A DNA stretch of 64,000 nt from NCBI RefSeq assembly GCF_009363695.1, contig NZ_CP045403.1, positions 228,001 to 292,000 of the forward strand. The letters run 5' to 3'. The position numbers and the translations under genes are program-made. The DNA comes from Bacillus sp. THAF10 (GTDB lineage Bacteria > Bacillota > Bacilli > Bacillales > Bacillaceae_I). Below, piece after piece: positions 16,622 through 27,604 of this stretch (position 1 is its first letter; every line of letters begins with the position of its first letter). A model generated the notes under the pieces. The model did no database searches and was not told the origin of the DNA. It saw only the letters and a program-made list of their open reading frames with translations.

Positions 16622-18625
16622 ATGTTTCGAACTTTACGAAGTAAGCTTGTTTTTTCATTTATAGCAGTTATTGTATTAATTATTTCTAGTGTAAGTGTGA
16701 TTACTTACATTCAAGCAAAAAAGAAGATTGATCGTGATGTGGTGGCAAATGCCGAAGCCGCAATGGGAGATTTGGAAGAGACTATTCATATTTATTTAGA
16801 TAAATATTCTAGTATTATTTCAAGCTTCGGTAGCACGCCTTTGGTGTCTGACTTCTTGGAAAGAGAAACACCAGATAATCGCGAGAGAATGCTTGAAGGC
16901 TTTAGTCAAGTATTAGAAAACTTTCCAGACATGCAGTTATTTTACATAGCAACTCCAGACAAAAAATTGTATACGTCACCGGAAATTGAGCTGCCAAAAG
17001 ATTTTGATCCAACCACTCGCGCGTGGTATATTAACGCGTTAAGCAGCCCAAATGAAGTTGTATTTACCAATGTGTATATAGACACAAACACCAATCAACC
17101 CATTGTCACGCTTGCAAAAGCAGTAAAAGCGAATGGTGTGATCAGTGGAGTCATTGCTGCAGATATCAACCTGACTTCTTTAGAGGCCTTAGTTGCACAA
17201 AAGCAATTAGGTTATGGAGGGTATCCTATCCTTCTTGATAACTATGGTGTGGCACTCGTTCACCCTACCTTGGGTGGAGAAAATTTACTCGATCAAGACC
17301 TACCCTTTATCGACCACATGTACGAGGAGTATGCAGGTAACGGTGTAGAAAGGTATACTTTTGACGGGGAAAAACGAGTGTTAGCTTATGAAACCGTCGA
17401 TGAAACAGGCTGGAAAATTGGTGGAGTGTTTTTAGAGAAAAACATGCAGCAGTTAGCAGCAGATATTTTAAGAACGATTTTGATTGTTGGAGTAATTGCC
17501 ATTATTTTAGCGATGGTGATTACGATTGTGCTGGCAAGATATATTACCAAACCTGTATTGCAGTTAAATGAAGAAGTGAAAAAAGTTGCGGAAGGCAATT
17601 TATCCGGTGACATTGAAGTGAAAACAAAGGATGAAATCGGGTTGCTTGCCACTTCGTTTAAAACGATGCTTGGTAATATGCGCGAAATGATTAGTACGGT
17701 TGGAGATTCATCGCAAAAGGTGAAAGCAGCGGTGGAGGATATGAGTGCAGTCACAGAAGAGGTATCCGCAACAAGTGAGGAAATGAATCGTGCTATTGAG
17801 GAGCTATCAAAAGGTGCGATTCAACAAGCGACAGACCTTGAGGGAACCAATTCTCGTACACTACATCTTGCCGAAAACATTGAAGACGTTCTTTCTAAGC
17901 AAGGGGAGCTCGATAAGCTATCGGGTCAAATTGTCGAGGCAAATGAGACGGGTATGCAGAAACTTGAAAATCTTCAGGATCATACCAATGAATCACGAAA
18001 AATTGTCAAGAGCTTGGATACACGGATGACTCAATTTACCGACAAGATTAAAAGTATTGAAGAAATCACGCACACCATTAATGAAATTTCGGAACAGACT
18101 AATTTGCTAGCCTTAAACGCGAGCATTGAAGCTGCTCGTGCCGGCGAACACGGCCGTGGATTTGCAGTTGTTGCAACTGAGGTGCGAAAGCTTGCCGAGC
18201 AAACAGCAGATTCCACTCACCATATTAAAGGTGTTATTTCAAGCATTGAAGCAGAATCGAAGGTTATATTAGACGAGATGAAACGCACCAATCATATCTC
18301 TGAGGAACAAAGCCATGCGGTGAAGGACACGGGAGACTCGTTTGGTGAGATTGCAACGAATATTCGTTCTATTATCGGATTTATCGAAGAAATCATGGAA
18401 AACATGAAGGTGATGAACGAGTCGAAAGAAGAAGTGCTTGCTTCTGTTGAAAGTATTTCGGCAATTGCTGAGCAATCCGCAGCAGGAACAGAGGAGATCG
18501 CTGCGTCAACCGACGAGCAGGTGAAAGCGATTAGCACCATCGCCTATTCAGCTGAGGAGCTGCTTACGATGAGTGAGGATTTAAGTGAGATGATTAAGCG
18601 ATTTAAGCTAACAGAAGAAAATTAA
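16622..18625 (+). CDS. methyl-accepting chemotaxis protein with dCache domain
   Basis: A 667-residue transmembrane chemoreceptor. Transmembrane helix 1 spans about residues 9-29, followed by an extracytoplasmic dCache_1 sensor (about 35-275, with [12 protein letters not shown] and the distal [12 protein letters not shown] strand), helix 2 (about 284-306), HAMP, and a long coiled-coil signalling domain with the conserved tip [40 protein letters not shown]. The dCache motif resembles receptors for amino acids, but the ligand is not known. It signals to CheA/CheW. A SigD promoter precedes it and a terminator follows. Confidence 0.94.
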   Translation: MFRTLRSKLVFSFIAVIVLIISSVSVITYIQAKKKIDRDVVANAEAAMGDLEETIHIYLDKYSSIISSFGSTPLVSDFLERETPDNRERMLEGFSQVLENFPDMQLFYIATPDKKLYTSPEIELPKDFDPTTRAWYINALSSPNEVVFTNVYIDTNTNQPIVTLAKAVKANGVISGVIAADINLTSLEALVAQKQLGYGGYPILLDNYGVALVHPTLGGENLLDQDLPFIDHMYEEYAGNGVERYTFDGEKRVLAYETVDETGWKIGGVFLEKNMQQLAADILRTILIVGVIAIILAMVITIVLARYITKPVLQLNEEVKKVAEGNLSGDIEVKTKDEIGLLATSFKTMLGNMREMISTVGDSSQKVKAAVEDMSAVTEEVSATSEEMNRAIEELSKGAIQQATDLEGTNSRTLHLAENIEDVLSKQGELDKLSGQIVEANETGMQKLENLQDHTNESRKIVKSLDTRMTQFTDKIKSIEEITHTINEISEQTNLLALNASIEAARAGEHGRGFAVVATEVRKLAEQTADSTHHIKGVISSIEAESKVILDEMKRTNHISEEQSHAVKDTGDSFGEIATNIRSIIGFIEEIMENMKVMNESKEEVLASVESISAIAEQSAAGTEEIAASTDEQVKAISTIAYSAEELLTMSEDLSEMIKRFKLTEEN

Positions 18626-18638
18626 ATGTGAGTAATGG

Positions 18639-18668
18639 ACCCCTGGCTGCGTATGGCTGGGGGTTTTT
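18639..18668 (+). terminator. terminator after chemoreceptor gene
   Basis: ACCCC(T)GGC and GCTGGGGGT arms with a short loop, followed by TTTTT. Confidence 0.65.
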
Positions 18669-18701
18669 ATTTCACAGCTCATATATTTTTTTTATCAACG
18701 C

Positions 18702-18727
18702 AACGTATTTCATCCTCTGTTTGTCTA
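18702..18727 (+). promoter_or_regulatory. probable ECF promoter
   Basis: AAC (18702-18704), 17 bp, TGTCTA (18722-18727). It approximates the SigV/SigM-type pattern (TGAAAC, 16-17 bp, CGTCTA) and sits 25 bases before the ECF sigma gene. Match is partial. Confidence 0.45.
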
Positions 18728-18752
18728 ATGAAGGAAAGGAGGTCCAAACGAG

Positions 18753-19283
18753 ATGAAAAAATGGAACAAATTCTTTAAAACGTCCGACTCAGGACCCACA
18801 TTTGAAAGCTTAATTCGACAAGAACAAGAAAAACTCTATAAAATAGCCTTTTCGTACATGAAAAATGAGCAGGATGCGCTCGATGTTGTACAAGAAGCCA
18901 TCATCAATGGCTATCAGGCATTTGAAAAGCTCCAAAACGTGCAGTATTTTTCTACATGGATGACTAGAATTTTAATCAATGCAGCAAACAACGAACTCAG
19001 GAGGAAGAAAAAAATTACCTTCTTAGAAATAGAAAAATACGAAGAGCCCATCAAGGAAACCCAATTCTCCATACATAAGCTAGACCTCGCAGAAGTACTC
19101 CAAAGGCTAAAGCCTGAACAACGAACGCTTTTGATGATGAGGTTTCATTACGGTTATTCGATAAAAGAAATGGCACAAATTTTCAATAAGCCAGAGGGTA
19201 CCATTAAATCGCAAATTCACCGAACATTGGCAAAGGTAAAATCGGAGTTGGATGAAGGAGGAGAAAAGGTTGGAGAAGCTTAA
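18753..19283 (+). CDS. ECF-type sigma factor, SigV-like
   Basis: A 176-residue ECF sigma factor with region 2 (EKLYKIAFSYMKNEQDALDVVQEAIINGYQAF, residues about 27-58; STWMTRILINAANNELRRKKK) and region 4 (LKPEQRTLLMMRFHYGYSIKEMAQIFNKPEGTIKSQIHRTLAKVK). The ribosome binding site is AAAGGAGG. It resembles SigV, which in B. subtilis answers lysozyme, but no oatA/RsiV-type partner is present. It overlaps the downstream anti-sigma gene. Confidence 0.9.
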   Translation: MKKWNKFFKTSDSGPTFESLIRQEQEKLYKIAFSYMKNEQDALDVVQEAIINGYQAFEKLQNVQYFSTWMTRILINAANNELRRKKKITFLEIEKYEEPIKETQFSIHKLDLAEVLQRLKPEQRTLLMMRFHYGYSIKEMAQIFNKPEGTIKSQIHRTLAKVKSELDEGGEKVGEA

Positions 19284-20583
19284 TCATGACCTAGATGCAG
19301 CGTTTGGAGAAATTCATGTTCCAGATGAGGAATTAAACAAACGTGTTCAACATGCATTGGAAATTGCCCAAAAGCAACATCGAAAAAGGGCTAGGAGGTT
19401 TCAGGCCTGGAAAGGGAGCCTTGCCGCAATACTAGTGATCGGGATTATATCCGTCCTAGCTTCATCCTTCCTTAGCCAACATGAAACCACTGAGCTTACT
19501 TCTAGTGCCGGCTTTGAGGACAATATCTTGTATCAGCATGGTGACAAAGGAATCAAATTAGTTGTTACAGAAGGAAAAGCCACGGAATTAAATTTAGAGC
19601 AGGAATCAAATGATATTCAACTAAAGCTGACAGAAGCGTTTTTGGATGAAGGACGATTGGTGATAGGATACAAGGTGCTATCAAAAGAGGAGCAAAAAGG
19701 AACAATGGTCACCAATTTAAGTTATCAGGATAAGGACCTTGGTGTTACAGTGTATAGTTTGAATAAGCTAGAGCCGAACAAAGAACATACAGGAATATTC
19801 TCCTTTGATGTGAGTGACCTCCCGGATGAAGTGAACTTCGAATTAAATGTAAGATATGAGGAATGGAAAAAACCAAAGGCAGAGTGGGATTTTCAATTTG
19901 ATTTAATAAATGAAGGTGGTTATCTCGTCAAAGGGATGGGTCTTGAAAAACAAAACAAAGAAGGCGCTAAATTTAGAGTGGCTACTCTAGAGGAAACTGC
20001 TTCTAAATTAGAAATACAAACAAATCTATTTTTGCCAGAACAGATTTCAACCGAGATTACCAATAACATGCATTTAAATTATATTATTATTGGAAAGCAA
20101 TCAGGTGGATATTATCTGGCAGATAACTATTTTACAATGAGCAGTAATGATGAATTTCTTGAAAGAATACGTCAGCAAAAATCGTACCCAGCACTGGCAG
20201 AATTTGCTCCTCTTCGGAATGTGGAATCATACCAAATCATCCCGATAATTGCTGATTATACTCCTAGTAATGTAATTAGAGAACCGTTGGTAAAAGGAAA
20301 AGGCTACCATACGGTAAATGGTACATTTCAGGTGATAAAGGTAATGGAGAAAAACAACAGCCTTGTCGTGACGATTGATAAAGGGAATATACCACATGAA
20401 CTGATTGGTAGCAGTTTGCAGTTAGAGGATAAGGAAAACACCATGTATCAACCAACCAAATACAAAGTAAAAGGAAAATATGTGGAGCTTTATTATCAAA
20501 CAACCATAAAGCCAAAGGATCTTGGGATATTCTATGTGCCGGCAAAATATTATTTTGATGATCTGACAATTGATGTTCCTTAA
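19270..20583 (+). CDS. DUF4179-type membrane anti-sigma factor
   Basis: A 437-residue protein with a cytoplasmic N-terminus, one transmembrane helix (about residues 50-68, SLAAILVIGIISVLASSF) and a large extracytoplasmic DUF4179-like domain. Such proteins are encoded next to ECF sigma factors and inhibit them. I prefer TTG 19270 because AAGGAGGAG lies 7 bases upstream; ATG 19252 (443 residues) is the alternative. Either way it overlaps the sigma gene. The intergenic DNA after it carries regulatory-looking repeats rather than a clear terminator. Confidence 0.82.
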   Translation: MEKLNHDLDAAFGEIHVPDEELNKRVQHALEIAQKQHRKRARRFQAWKGSLAAILVIGIISVLASSFLSQHETTELTSSAGFEDNILYQHGDKGIKLVVTEGKATELNLEQESNDIQLKLTEAFLDEGRLVIGYKVLSKEEQKGTMVTNLSYQDKDLGVTVYSLNKLEPNKEHTGIFSFDVSDLPDEVNFELNVRYEEWKKPKAEWDFQFDLINEGGYLVKGMGLEKQNKEGAKFRVATLEETASKLEIQTNLFLPEQISTEITNNMHLNYIIIGKQSGGYYLADNYFTMSSNDEFLERIRQQKSYPALAEFAPLRNVESYQIIPIIADYTPSNVIREPLVKGKGYHTVNGTFQVIKVMEKNNSLVVTIDKGNIPHELIGSSLQLEDKENTMYQPTKYKVKGKYVELYYQTTIKPKDLGIFYVPAKYYFDDLTIDVP

Positions 20584-20587
20584 CAGT

Positions 20588-20775
20588 TAATCGAACGATC
20601 GATTAAAACCTAACACAAAAAATAAAGCCCAATCAACAGGTTAAACAATCGTTCGTTTTACCACCATCATTCCTTGTCGCACTAAGGGTTAAGGCACTTA
20701 AACGATCGTTCATTCAAAAAAATATTTTATCCTTCATATTCCATTACGCTCGTTTAATGAAACGTTCGTTCAACA
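20588..20775. repeat. four evenly spaced CGATCGTTC-type motifs
   Basis: The hexamer TCGTTC within an AACGATCGTTCRTT-like context occurs at 20649, 20706 and 20766, and in reverse at 20593-20598. Spacings are 56, 57 and 60 bp. The cores are near-palindromic (CGATCG, CGTTCG) and look like TetR-family operators. No tetR gene is nearby. The sequence between motifs is not repeated. Confidence 0.6.
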
Positions 20776-20840
20776 ATAAGAGGCTGGGACAAAACTTAAA
20801 AACACAAACAAAAAGACGAACAATAGTAATGCCGCATTAA

Positions 20841-20967
20841 ATACCGCTATTGATTTCCGTGCAAGACTTCGCTTTCCGCGGGTGACCCGTGAGCCTCCTC
20901 GGCTTCGTATGCGGGGTCTCACATTGGCCACTTCTCTAAGCAGGAGTCTACGTATGCACTCCAATCA
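20841..20967. repeat. dispersed intergenic repeat, type 1 copy (inverted)
   Basis: Carries, on the opposite strand to 12082-12211, the same ordered landmarks: TGATTGGAG, AGACTCC, GAGACCCC, AGCCGAGGAGGCT and GGAAATCAATAGCGGTA. It is nested inside the 20781-21087 inverted-repeat element. Confidence 0.8.
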
Positions 20968-21010
20968 ACCGCTGGTGTCATCTAAGAAATAAAAGCATAT
21001 TGTAATAATA

Positions 21011-21058
21011 AAAAAACCGAACTGATTTGATCAAATACTATAATCAGTTCGGTTTTTA
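21011..21058 (-). terminator. terminator of the met operon
   Basis: A 14-bp stem (AAAACCGAACTGAT / ATCAGTTCGGTTTT) with a 16-base loop, flanked by A and T runs. It lies just past the metH stop and inside the inverted-repeat element, and could act in both directions. Confidence 0.85.
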
Positions 21059-21098
21059 CTTAGGATAAAAAAATTTTGTCCCAGCCTGTTTCTTGTTA

Positions 21099-24000
21099 TT
21101 ACAATACATTAAAATATCTAGCCTCTGGATGGGCGAAAACGATGGCGGATACCGATGCTTCTGGTTCCATCATAAAGCCGTCTGTCAGTTCCACACCAAT
21201 GTCTGCAGGCTTTAACAAGTTAAACAGCTTTTCTTGATCCTCTAAATTTGGACATGCCGGGTAGCCAAAGGAGAAGCGCTGCCCCTGGTATTTTGCTGCA
21301 AAACGCTCTTTCATCGTAAAGCTAACACAATCCGGAAAGCCCCAACGATCGCGCATTTGCTGATGCACAAGCTCAGCTAGACCTTCTGCAGTTTCCAATG
21401 CAAGAGCTTGTAGGGCGTGACTTTCTAAAAACCGGCCTTCTTGTTTATACGTTGCGGCAAGCTCGCGGATGCCTCGGCCTGCCGTGACGGTAAAAAAGCC
21501 CACATAGTCCATCACACCGCTACTCCGTTCCTTTACGTAGTCTGACAAGCAAAGATGCGGCGTTTTTTCCTGACGAGGGAAGTCAAATTGCTCCAGCACT
21601 TGGGAATGGTCCTCTGGGTTGTAAATAAACAGGGTGTCACCTTCCGCTTGAGCAGGAAAAAGTTGATACAGTGCAGCAGGGGAGATGAGCTGCTTCTGCT
21701 TGGCTTGTGATAACAGATTATCCACTACATCCTTTACTTGAAGCGTACGCGTGTCCCCTTCAGCAAGCAATCTCTCAATCTTCCCTTTCACGCCAAGATG
21801 GTGGCCTATCAGCATTTGCATATTGATATAAGGCTCCACATGGGAAACGGAAATATGGCGTAACAAGTGACGCTTAGTGTCACTTGGCGTAAAGACCCGG
21901 ACATCGCGCGAAACGTTGGAGCGGACCTTCTCCTTTACGGCAGTCGCGACCGCTGAAGAAGCTCGTTGACTAATTCCAGCAGCTTCGGCAGCAACCTCAC
22001 TCAGCTTCCGTTTCTTTTGGGCCTGTTCCGCAACTAACAATTGAAACTCCTCCGGTGAGCGCAGCTGATTTGCAAGCGACAATCCGTTCATCGCATCCTT
22101 GGCGTAGAGTACCAGACCCTCGTATTCCTTAGAGATTTTTTGGTCGGTAAATTTTCGCGAAAGTGCAGCTCCGCCTACTAAAATAGGAACAGAGATATCT
22201 GACTGTTTCATATCGTGCGCTGTTAAGACCATTTGCTGTGCTGATTTAACGAGCAGTCCTGAGAGCCCGACGATATCTGGCTTTTCTTTTTTAATCGCTT
22301 GAATTAGGTCGGTGGAGGTAACCTTTATTCCGAGGTCAACCACCTCATAGCCATTATTGCTTAGAATGATGTCGACGAGATTTTTGCCAATATCATGAAC
22401 ATCGCCTTTGACAGTTGCAAGTAGCACCTTGCCTTTAGAGGAAGAGGTGTCGCTTGCTTCCATGTGCGGCTCTAAAAAGGCAACAGATGCCTTCATGACC
22501 TCGGCGCTTTGCAGAACCTCTGCCACAATGAGCTGGTTGTCATTAAATAGGCGGCCGACCTCCTTCATTCCGTTCATCAAAGGGCCGTTAATAATTTCTA
22601 GCGGTGTCGGATAAGCGGCTAACGCAAGCTCTAAGTCTGGCAATAACCCTTCTTTCGTGCCTTCAACCACATAATAGGCGAGGCGCTCCTCAAGCGGAAG
22701 ATCCGGAATATTCGATTTTGCCTCTTTCTTTTTCCCACGATAAAAGTCCGTAAACTCTGCAAGTGACTCATCTGTTGTTTCAAACAACAAACGCTCGGCC
22801 ATTTTCACCTCTTCTTCAGGGATAGAGGCAAAGCGCTCAAGCTTTTCGGTGTTCACAATCGCATAATCCAGTCCAGCCTGTGTACAGTGATAAAGATACA
22901 CAGCGTTTAAGACCTCGCGTCCCACTGGTGGCAGTCCAAACGATACGTTACTCACACCAAGAACGGTCAAGCAGGAAGGAAAATGTTCTTTGATGAAACG
23001 AATTCCTTCCACAGTGGCATTCGCAGAACCAATGTATTGTTCATCCCCGGTACCGACTGGAAAAACAAGCGGATCAAAAATGATGTCAGATGGCGATACA
23101 TGATACTTATTTACGAGTAAATCGTACGATCGTTTGGCAATCTCAAGCTTGCGTTCTGCGCTCACGCCCATGCCGTCTTCATCAATTGTTCCTACAACTA
23201 GTGCTGCCCCGTATTTATGAACGAGCGGGATGATGGTTTCAAAGCGCTCCTCGCCATCCTCGAGGTTAATAGAGTTGATAATAGCCTTTCCTTGCGAGTG
23301 CTTCAGCGCCACTTCAATGACATGTTCATCCGTTGAATCAATGACAAGTGGGACCTTCACTTTTTTCACGACCTCTTGAACAAAGGCCTTCATGTCTTCC
23401 AGCTCATCGCGGTCTGGGTCCGCAAGGCAGATATCAATGACATGTGCACCACCACGAACCTGGGCGCGAGCAACTTCAGCTGCTTCCTCATATTTTTTTT
23501 CTGCAATCAAACGCTTGAATTTACGGGAGCCGATGACATTGGTCCGCTCGCCAACCATAATTGGTCGAAGGGAAGGATCATCATAGATAAACGATTCAAT
23601 CCCAGAAACACTATGGTGAGAAACAGCCTTTGTTGCACGAGGCGTTTTATCCTTCATCATTTCTGCAATGGCACGAATATGAGCTGGCGTGGTACCACAG
23701 CACCCTCCGACAATATTGAGCCAGCCCTGGTCGGCAAAACCTCCAAGCTTAGTAGCTAAGCTTTCAGGCGTTTCATGATAGTGTCCCTCTTCATCTGGGA
23801 GCCCTGCGTTTGGGTAACAGCTGACCGCACTTTTGGAAAGGCCAGATAAAGTACGGATGTGATCCTGCATGAACTCTGGTCCTGTTGCGCAGTTTAAACC
23901 AACCGCAAGTGGCTTCATATGCTCCACAGAAATGTAAAAGGCATCTATGGCTTGCCCTGCAAGCGTGGTACCCATAGGCTCGATGGTGCCAGAAATGATA

Positions 24001-24575
24001 ATGGGCACTTTTAGGCCAGTTTTTTCAAATGCGCGCTGAATGCCAAGAAACGCACATTTTACATTCAATAAATCCTGACTTGTTTCTACTAAAAGACAAT
24101 CAGAGCCGCCATCGAGTAAGCCGCGAGCCTGTTCTTCGTAAGATTCTGTGAGGTCATCAAAGGTGGTTCCGCCAGTCACACTAAGCGTTTTCGTCGTAGG
24201 GCCGATCGAGCCAGCGACAAAGCGTGGCCATTCGGAGGTAGAAACCCTTGCTGTCGCACGGTTGGCAATTTCGGCGCCCAGCTTATTAATCTCGTACGCT
24301 TTGAAGCCGAGGTCATATTCGTCTAAAACAAGATTAGTTCCACCGAATGTGTTCGTTTCCACTATGTCAGCACCTGCTTCAAGATAAGCAACATGAATGT
24401 TTTCAATGACCTGAGAAGCTGTGATATTTAAGTTTTCATTACACCCGTCGTACTCCTCACCGCCAAAATCATCTGGTGTCAGGTTTGCCTCCTGCAGCAT
24501 GGTTCCCATCGCACCGTCCATGATGAGGATTTTCTTATGCATCTGCTGCTCTAGTAGTGTCATAGGTTTAGACAT
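21099..24575 (-). CDS. metH: cobalamin-dependent methionine synthase
   Basis: A 1158-residue MetH, full length for the family. Domains in order: homocysteine-binding barrel with the zinc-site motif GGCCGTTP near residue 300, pterin (methyl-tetrahydrofolate) barrel ([17 protein letters not shown]), B12 cap plus B12-binding Rossmann domain with GDVHDIGKN, whose histidine ligand lies near residue 727, and the C-terminal SAM-dependent reactivation domain (about 830-1158). It methylates homocysteine using methyl-THF made by YitJ. ATG 24575 has GGAGG upstream and overlaps the yitJ end by 8 bases. It is the last gene of the SAM-riboswitch operon. Confidence 0.97.
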   Translation of the reverse strand: MSKPMTLLEQQMHKKILIMDGAMGTMLQEANLTPDDFGGEEYDGCNENLNITASQVIENIHVAYLEAGADIVETNTFGGTNLVLDEYDLGFKAYEINKLGAEIANRATARVSTSEWPRFVAGSIGPTTKTLSVTGGTTFDDLTESYEEQARGLLDGGSDCLLVETSQDLLNVKCAFLGIQRAFEKTGLKVPIIISGTIEPMGTTLAGQAIDAFYISVEHMKPLAVGLNCATGPEFMQDHIRTLSGLSKSAVSCYPNAGLPDEEGHYHETPESLATKLGGFADQGWLNIVGGCCGTTPAHIRAIAEMMKDKTPRATKAVSHHSVSGIESFIYDDPSLRPIMVGERTNVIGSRKFKRLIAEKKYEEAAEVARAQVRGGAHVIDICLADPDRDELEDMKAFVQEVVKKVKVPLVIDSTDEHVIEVALKHSQGKAIINSINLEDGEERFETIIPLVHKYGAALVVGTIDEDGMGVSAERKLEIAKRSYDLLVNKYHVSPSDIIFDPLVFPVGTGDEQYIGSANATVEGIRFIKEHFPSCLTVLGVSNVSFGLPPVGREVLNAVYLYHCTQAGLDYAIVNTEKLERFASIPEEEVKMAERLLFETTDESLAEFTDFYRGKKKEAKSNIPDLPLEERLAYYVVEGTKEGLLPDLELALAAYPTPLEIINGPLMNGMKEVGRLFNDNQLIVAEVLQSAEVMKASVAFLEPHMEASDTSSSKGKVLLATVKGDVHDIGKNLVDIILSNNGYEVVDLGIKVTSTDLIQAIKKEKPDIVGLSGLLVKSAQQMVLTAHDMKQSDISVPILVGGAALSRKFTDQKISKEYEGLVLYAKDAMNGLSLANQLRSPEEFQLLVAEQAQKKRKLSEVAAEAAGISQRASSAVATAVKEKVRSNVSRDVRVFTPSDTKRHLLRHISVSHVEPYINMQMLIGHHLGVKGKIERLLAEGDTRTLQVKDVVDNLLSQAKQKQLISPAALYQLFPAQAEGDTLFIYNPEDHSQVLEQFDFPRQEKTPHLCLSDYVKERSSGVMDYVGFFTVTAGRGIRELAATYKQEGRFLESHALQALALETAEGLAELVHQQMRDRWGFPDCVSFTMKERFAAKYQGQRFSFGYPACPNLEDQEKLFNLLKPADIGVELTDGFMMEPEASVSAIVFAHPEARYFNVL

Positions 24576-26427
24576 TTTGTATCCTCCTTGCTGAATGAGA
24601 CAGGTTTTGTTTTTTTGCATAGTTTGCTAGCTCTACCGTCAGCTCGTAGCGCATGAACGGCGTAATCAGATAGATGCCGTTAAATAGCGTTAGCGCCGTA
24701 TCAAGAAGCCCTTTGGCAATCGTCAGGCCTTCTTGTCTAGCACGCTCGGGGTGATCTTGATGGCTGTTCATCGCGTCAAGAACAGGCTGCGTAAGCTTGA
24801 TTCCTGGTACCTCATGATGCAAAAAGTTCGCGTTCCGGCTGCTCGTCAGTGGCATGATACCAATATAAATAGGGGCATCAATATGCTTGGTTGCATCGTA
24901 AACTTCCAGCAGTTTTTCCTCTGAAAAGACAGGCTGGCTGATAAAATAGTCCGCTCCAGCTTCTATTTTTTTCTCCAGTCGTGCCACCGCTTTGTCAATC
25001 ACCCGGACATTTGGATTAAAGGCAGCGCCAACGGAAAAGCTGGTGCTTTCGCCGAGCTCTTTTCCGGAAAGAGAGACGCCTTGATTGAACTGCTTAATCA
25101 TATTGATCAAGCCAAATGATGTCACATCATAAACGGACGAAGCTCCAGGGAAATCGCCAACCTTTGTCGGATCTCCTGTGACAGCGAGCACATCATGAAT
25201 GCCGAGCTGGTGGAGTCCCATCAGGTGCGATTGTAATCCGATTAAATTCCGGTCCCGGCAGGTGATATGAATGAGCGGGCGTATTCCAATTTGTGATTTC
25301 ACAATCGAGCCGAGTGCCGTGTTGCAAACTCTCGGAGATGCAAGAGAGTTATCAGCCAACGTCAAAGCGTCAATGCCGGCGTCCTTTAATGCCTGAGCTC
25401 CTTGCAAAAATTTATCTGTATTTAGCTTACGTGGAGGATCTAGCTCCACGATGATGGATTGTTCTTTTTTTGCTTTTTCAAAAAGAGGGGTAGGAACATC
25501 CTTCTTTTTGGACGGAAGGATAATCTTCCGTTCTCTTCGCTTCACCTGCTTTTCTTTTACAGGAGGAACGTCTCTTAGCGTTTCAGAAAAGGCCTGAATA
25601 TGAGCTGGCGTTGTTCCGCAGCAGCCTCCAAGCAACCGAACCCCTTGATTTCGAAAAGCAAGTGCCGTTTCCTTAAAATAAGCGGCATCACTATCATATT
25701 CGAGCTTGCCGTCCACATAAGAAGGAAGACTTGCATTCGGATAGGCGGACAAAAAGGCAGTTTGTGGAATCGATACCTCTTCTAGTGTCGAAATCATGTG
25801 ATAAGGGCCAAGCCGACAGTTTAAGCCAACAATATCAGCACCTAAGGCTTCAAGCCGGTTCATTGCCTCTGTAATTGGCACCCGGTTTTGCAAATACCCG
25901 ACCTCCTGCAGAGACACCTGTGAAATGATGGGCAGTTTCGTTTCTTTTCGAGCAATTTGCAATACCGTTTCGAGTTCTTCCAGGTCATAAAATGTTTCTA
26001 GTAAAATACCATCCACACCTTCTAAAAGAAGACAGTAGAGCTGCTCGCGAAAGGTACGCTTAATTTCCTCTAGTGGTATGGCTTCTGGTTTGATTGCGCG
26101 GATGCCCCCAATAGTTCCGACCACATAGGCTCCTTTATGGTCAGCTGCCGCCTTTTTTGCTAATCTTACTCCAGCGCTGTTTATTTCTTTTACCTGATCC
26201 TGAAGGCCGTAACGTTCAAGTTTATGGTAGTTTGCTGCATAGGTATTGGTCTGGATGATGTCCGCACCGGCATTCAAATAGGCCTGGTGAATATGATAGA
26301 TTTGGTTAGGCTGGGAAAGATTCAGCTCCTCAAAGCAACAGTCCGATCCATAAGAATAAAGGAGGGTTCCCATCGCGCCATCTGCAATTAAAATGTTATC
26401 CTGCTGTAGGCTATCTAATATTCCCAT
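24568..26427 (-). CDS. yitJ: bifunctional homocysteine S-methyltransferase / methylenetetrahydrofolate reductase
   Basis: A 619-residue fusion. Residues about 1-300 form a homocysteine S-methyltransferase barrel with the zinc-binding [11 protein letters not shown] near 272; residues about 325-619 form a MetF-type methylenetetrahydrofolate reductase ([44 protein letters not shown]). It supplies methyl-THF for MetH. ATG 26427 has GGAGGG 8 bases upstream; it lies 17 bases inside the end of metC. The longer frame to 26493 lacks a good ribosome binding site. Confidence 0.95.
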   Translation of the reverse strand: MGILDSLQQDNILIADGAMGTLLYSYGSDCCFEELNLSQPNQIYHIHQAYLNAGADIIQTNTYAANYHKLERYGLQDQVKEINSAGVRLAKKAAADHKGAYVVGTIGGIRAIKPEAIPLEEIKRTFREQLYCLLLEGVDGILLETFYDLEELETVLQIARKETKLPIISQVSLQEVGYLQNRVPITEAMNRLEALGADIVGLNCRLGPYHMISTLEEVSIPQTAFLSAYPNASLPSYVDGKLEYDSDAAYFKETALAFRNQGVRLLGGCCGTTPAHIQAFSETLRDVPPVKEKQVKRRERKIILPSKKKDVPTPLFEKAKKEQSIIVELDPPRKLNTDKFLQGAQALKDAGIDALTLADNSLASPRVCNTALGSIVKSQIGIRPLIHITCRDRNLIGLQSHLMGLHQLGIHDVLAVTGDPTKVGDFPGASSVYDVTSFGLINMIKQFNQGVSLSGKELGESTSFSVGAAFNPNVRVIDKAVARLEKKIEAGADYFISQPVFSEEKLLEVYDATKHIDAPIYIGIMPLTSSRNANFLHHEVPGIKLTQPVLDAMNSHQDHPERARQEGLTIAKGLLDTALTLFNGIYLITPFMRYELTVELANYAKKQNLSHSARRIQNV

Positions 26428-27604
26428 GATATACCCTCCGTTGTTCAACCAATCCTTCTGAAGCGATGTGTAATGCTTGATCAAAATCAGCAATTAAATC
26501 ATCCGCACTCTCAAGGCCAACTGATAATCGCAGCAGAGAATCTGAGATGCCACGCTTTTGTCGTTCTTCTTCTGGCATCGCCGCATGAGACATTTTCGCC
26601 GGAAGAGAAAGAATCGACTCCACCGCACCAAGGCTAACAGCAAACACTGGAATTTCGACGCTGTTAACAAAGCTTCGCAGATCCACACCCTCTTCAAGCA
26701 CAAACGATAGCACCGCTCCTGGTCCTTGCGCCTGTCTGTGCTGAAGGGTAAAGCCAGGATGTGTCGAGAGCCCTGGAAAATAGACCTTTTTGACGGCGGG
26801 GTGTTGGATGAAAAAATCTGAAAGTCTATGCGCCGTTTTCATCGATTGCTCTAGCCGAACATGCAAGGTTTTTAATCCTCGTAGGACAAGCCATGCATCC
26901 TGCACCCCAAGCACTGCTCCAAAGGAATTTTGCAAAAATGCCAGTCGATTGGCAAGCTCTGGGTCTTTGGCAACCGCAAGTCCTGCGACCACATCGCTGT
27001 GACCAGACAAGAATTTTGTTGCACTGTGTAAAACAAGGTCAGCGCCTAGTGCGAGCGGTTTTTGCAATGCTGGCGTTAAAAAAGTGTTATCAACAAAGGT
27101 TAGGGCATCTATGTGTTTAGCAAGCTCAGAAATGGCTTTGATGTCGGTCACCTTTAACAACGGATTGGACGGTGTTTCGACGTAAAAAAGCTTTGTATTT
27201 GGCTTGATTGCTTTTTTTACTCTATCCAAGTCCGTCATATCAACAAACGTATGCTCAACCCCGTATCGTGTCAGCACCTGCGACACCATCCGATACGTCC
27301 CGCCGTACACATCCTCCGAAATCAGCACATGATCACCTTGCGAGAGTAAGAGAAAAGAGGTGGAGATTGCCGCCATGCCGGATGAAAAAGCAAAGCCTCT
27401 CGTTCCTTCTTCCAGCTGGGCAACGGTTTCTTCCAAAGCTTCTCTCGTCGGATTTGCCGAGCGGCCGTAGTCATATTTTCCGAAACTATCGATATCAAAC
27501 TGATGGAAGGTGGAAGCATGCTGGATTGGCACACTGACCGCCCCATTTTGCTTATCGACCTTATGCTGATTGTGCAACAATTTCGTTTGAAAAGAATGGC
27601 TCAC
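26411..27604 (-). CDS. metC: cystathionine beta-lyase
   Basis: A 397-residue PLP enzyme of the Cys/Met metabolism family. The PLP-lysine motif is [15 protein letters not shown] (residues about 195-210), with SSGMAAIS and the [15 protein letters not shown] block upstream. It cleaves cystathionine to homocysteine, which feeds YitJ/MetH. The ATG overlaps the metI stop by 4 bases. Telling beta-lyase from gamma-synthase by sequence alone is hard; the assignment rests on order (second gene after metI, as in Bacillus yjcIJ) and on the similarity of each protein to its B. subtilis counterpart. Confidence 0.88.
   Translation of the reverse strand: MSHSFQTKLLHNQHKVDKQNGAVSVPIQHASTFHQFDIDSFGKYDYGRSANPTREALEETVAQLEEGTRGFAFSSGMAAISTSFLLLSQGDHVLISEDVYGGTYRMVSQVLTRYGVEHTFVDMTDLDRVKKAIKPNTKLFYVETPSNPLLKVTDIKAISELAKHIDALTFVDNTFLTPALQKPLALGADLVLHSATKFLSGHSDVVAGLAVAKDPELANRLAFLQNSFGAVLGVQDAWLVLRGLKTLHVRLEQSMKTAHRLSDFFIQHPAVKKVYFPGLSTHPGFTLQHRQAQGPGAVLSFVLEEGVDLRSFVNSVEIPVFAVSLGAVESILSLPAKMSHAAMPEEERQKRGISDSLLRLSVGLESADDLIADFDQALHIASEGLVEQRRVYHGNIR

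Larger units (their letters stand above)
20781..21087. repeat. 307-bp element bounded by 14-bp inverted repeats
   Basis: AGGCTGGGACAAAA at 20781 and its exact complement TTTTGTCCCAGCCT ending at 21087 bound a non-coding block. Inside are a type 1 dispersed repeat (20841-20967) and a strong hairpin terminator (21011-21058). This AGGCTGGGACAAAA inverted-repeat signature is common at Firmicute gene ends and looks like a MITE-type element. No clear target duplication is visible. Confidence 0.75.

Noticed and set aside
20588..20775. Short CRISPR-like array with ~16-bp repeats and ~40-bp spacers
   Set aside because: Only four motifs, poorly conserved, one in reverse orientation, and no cas genes.
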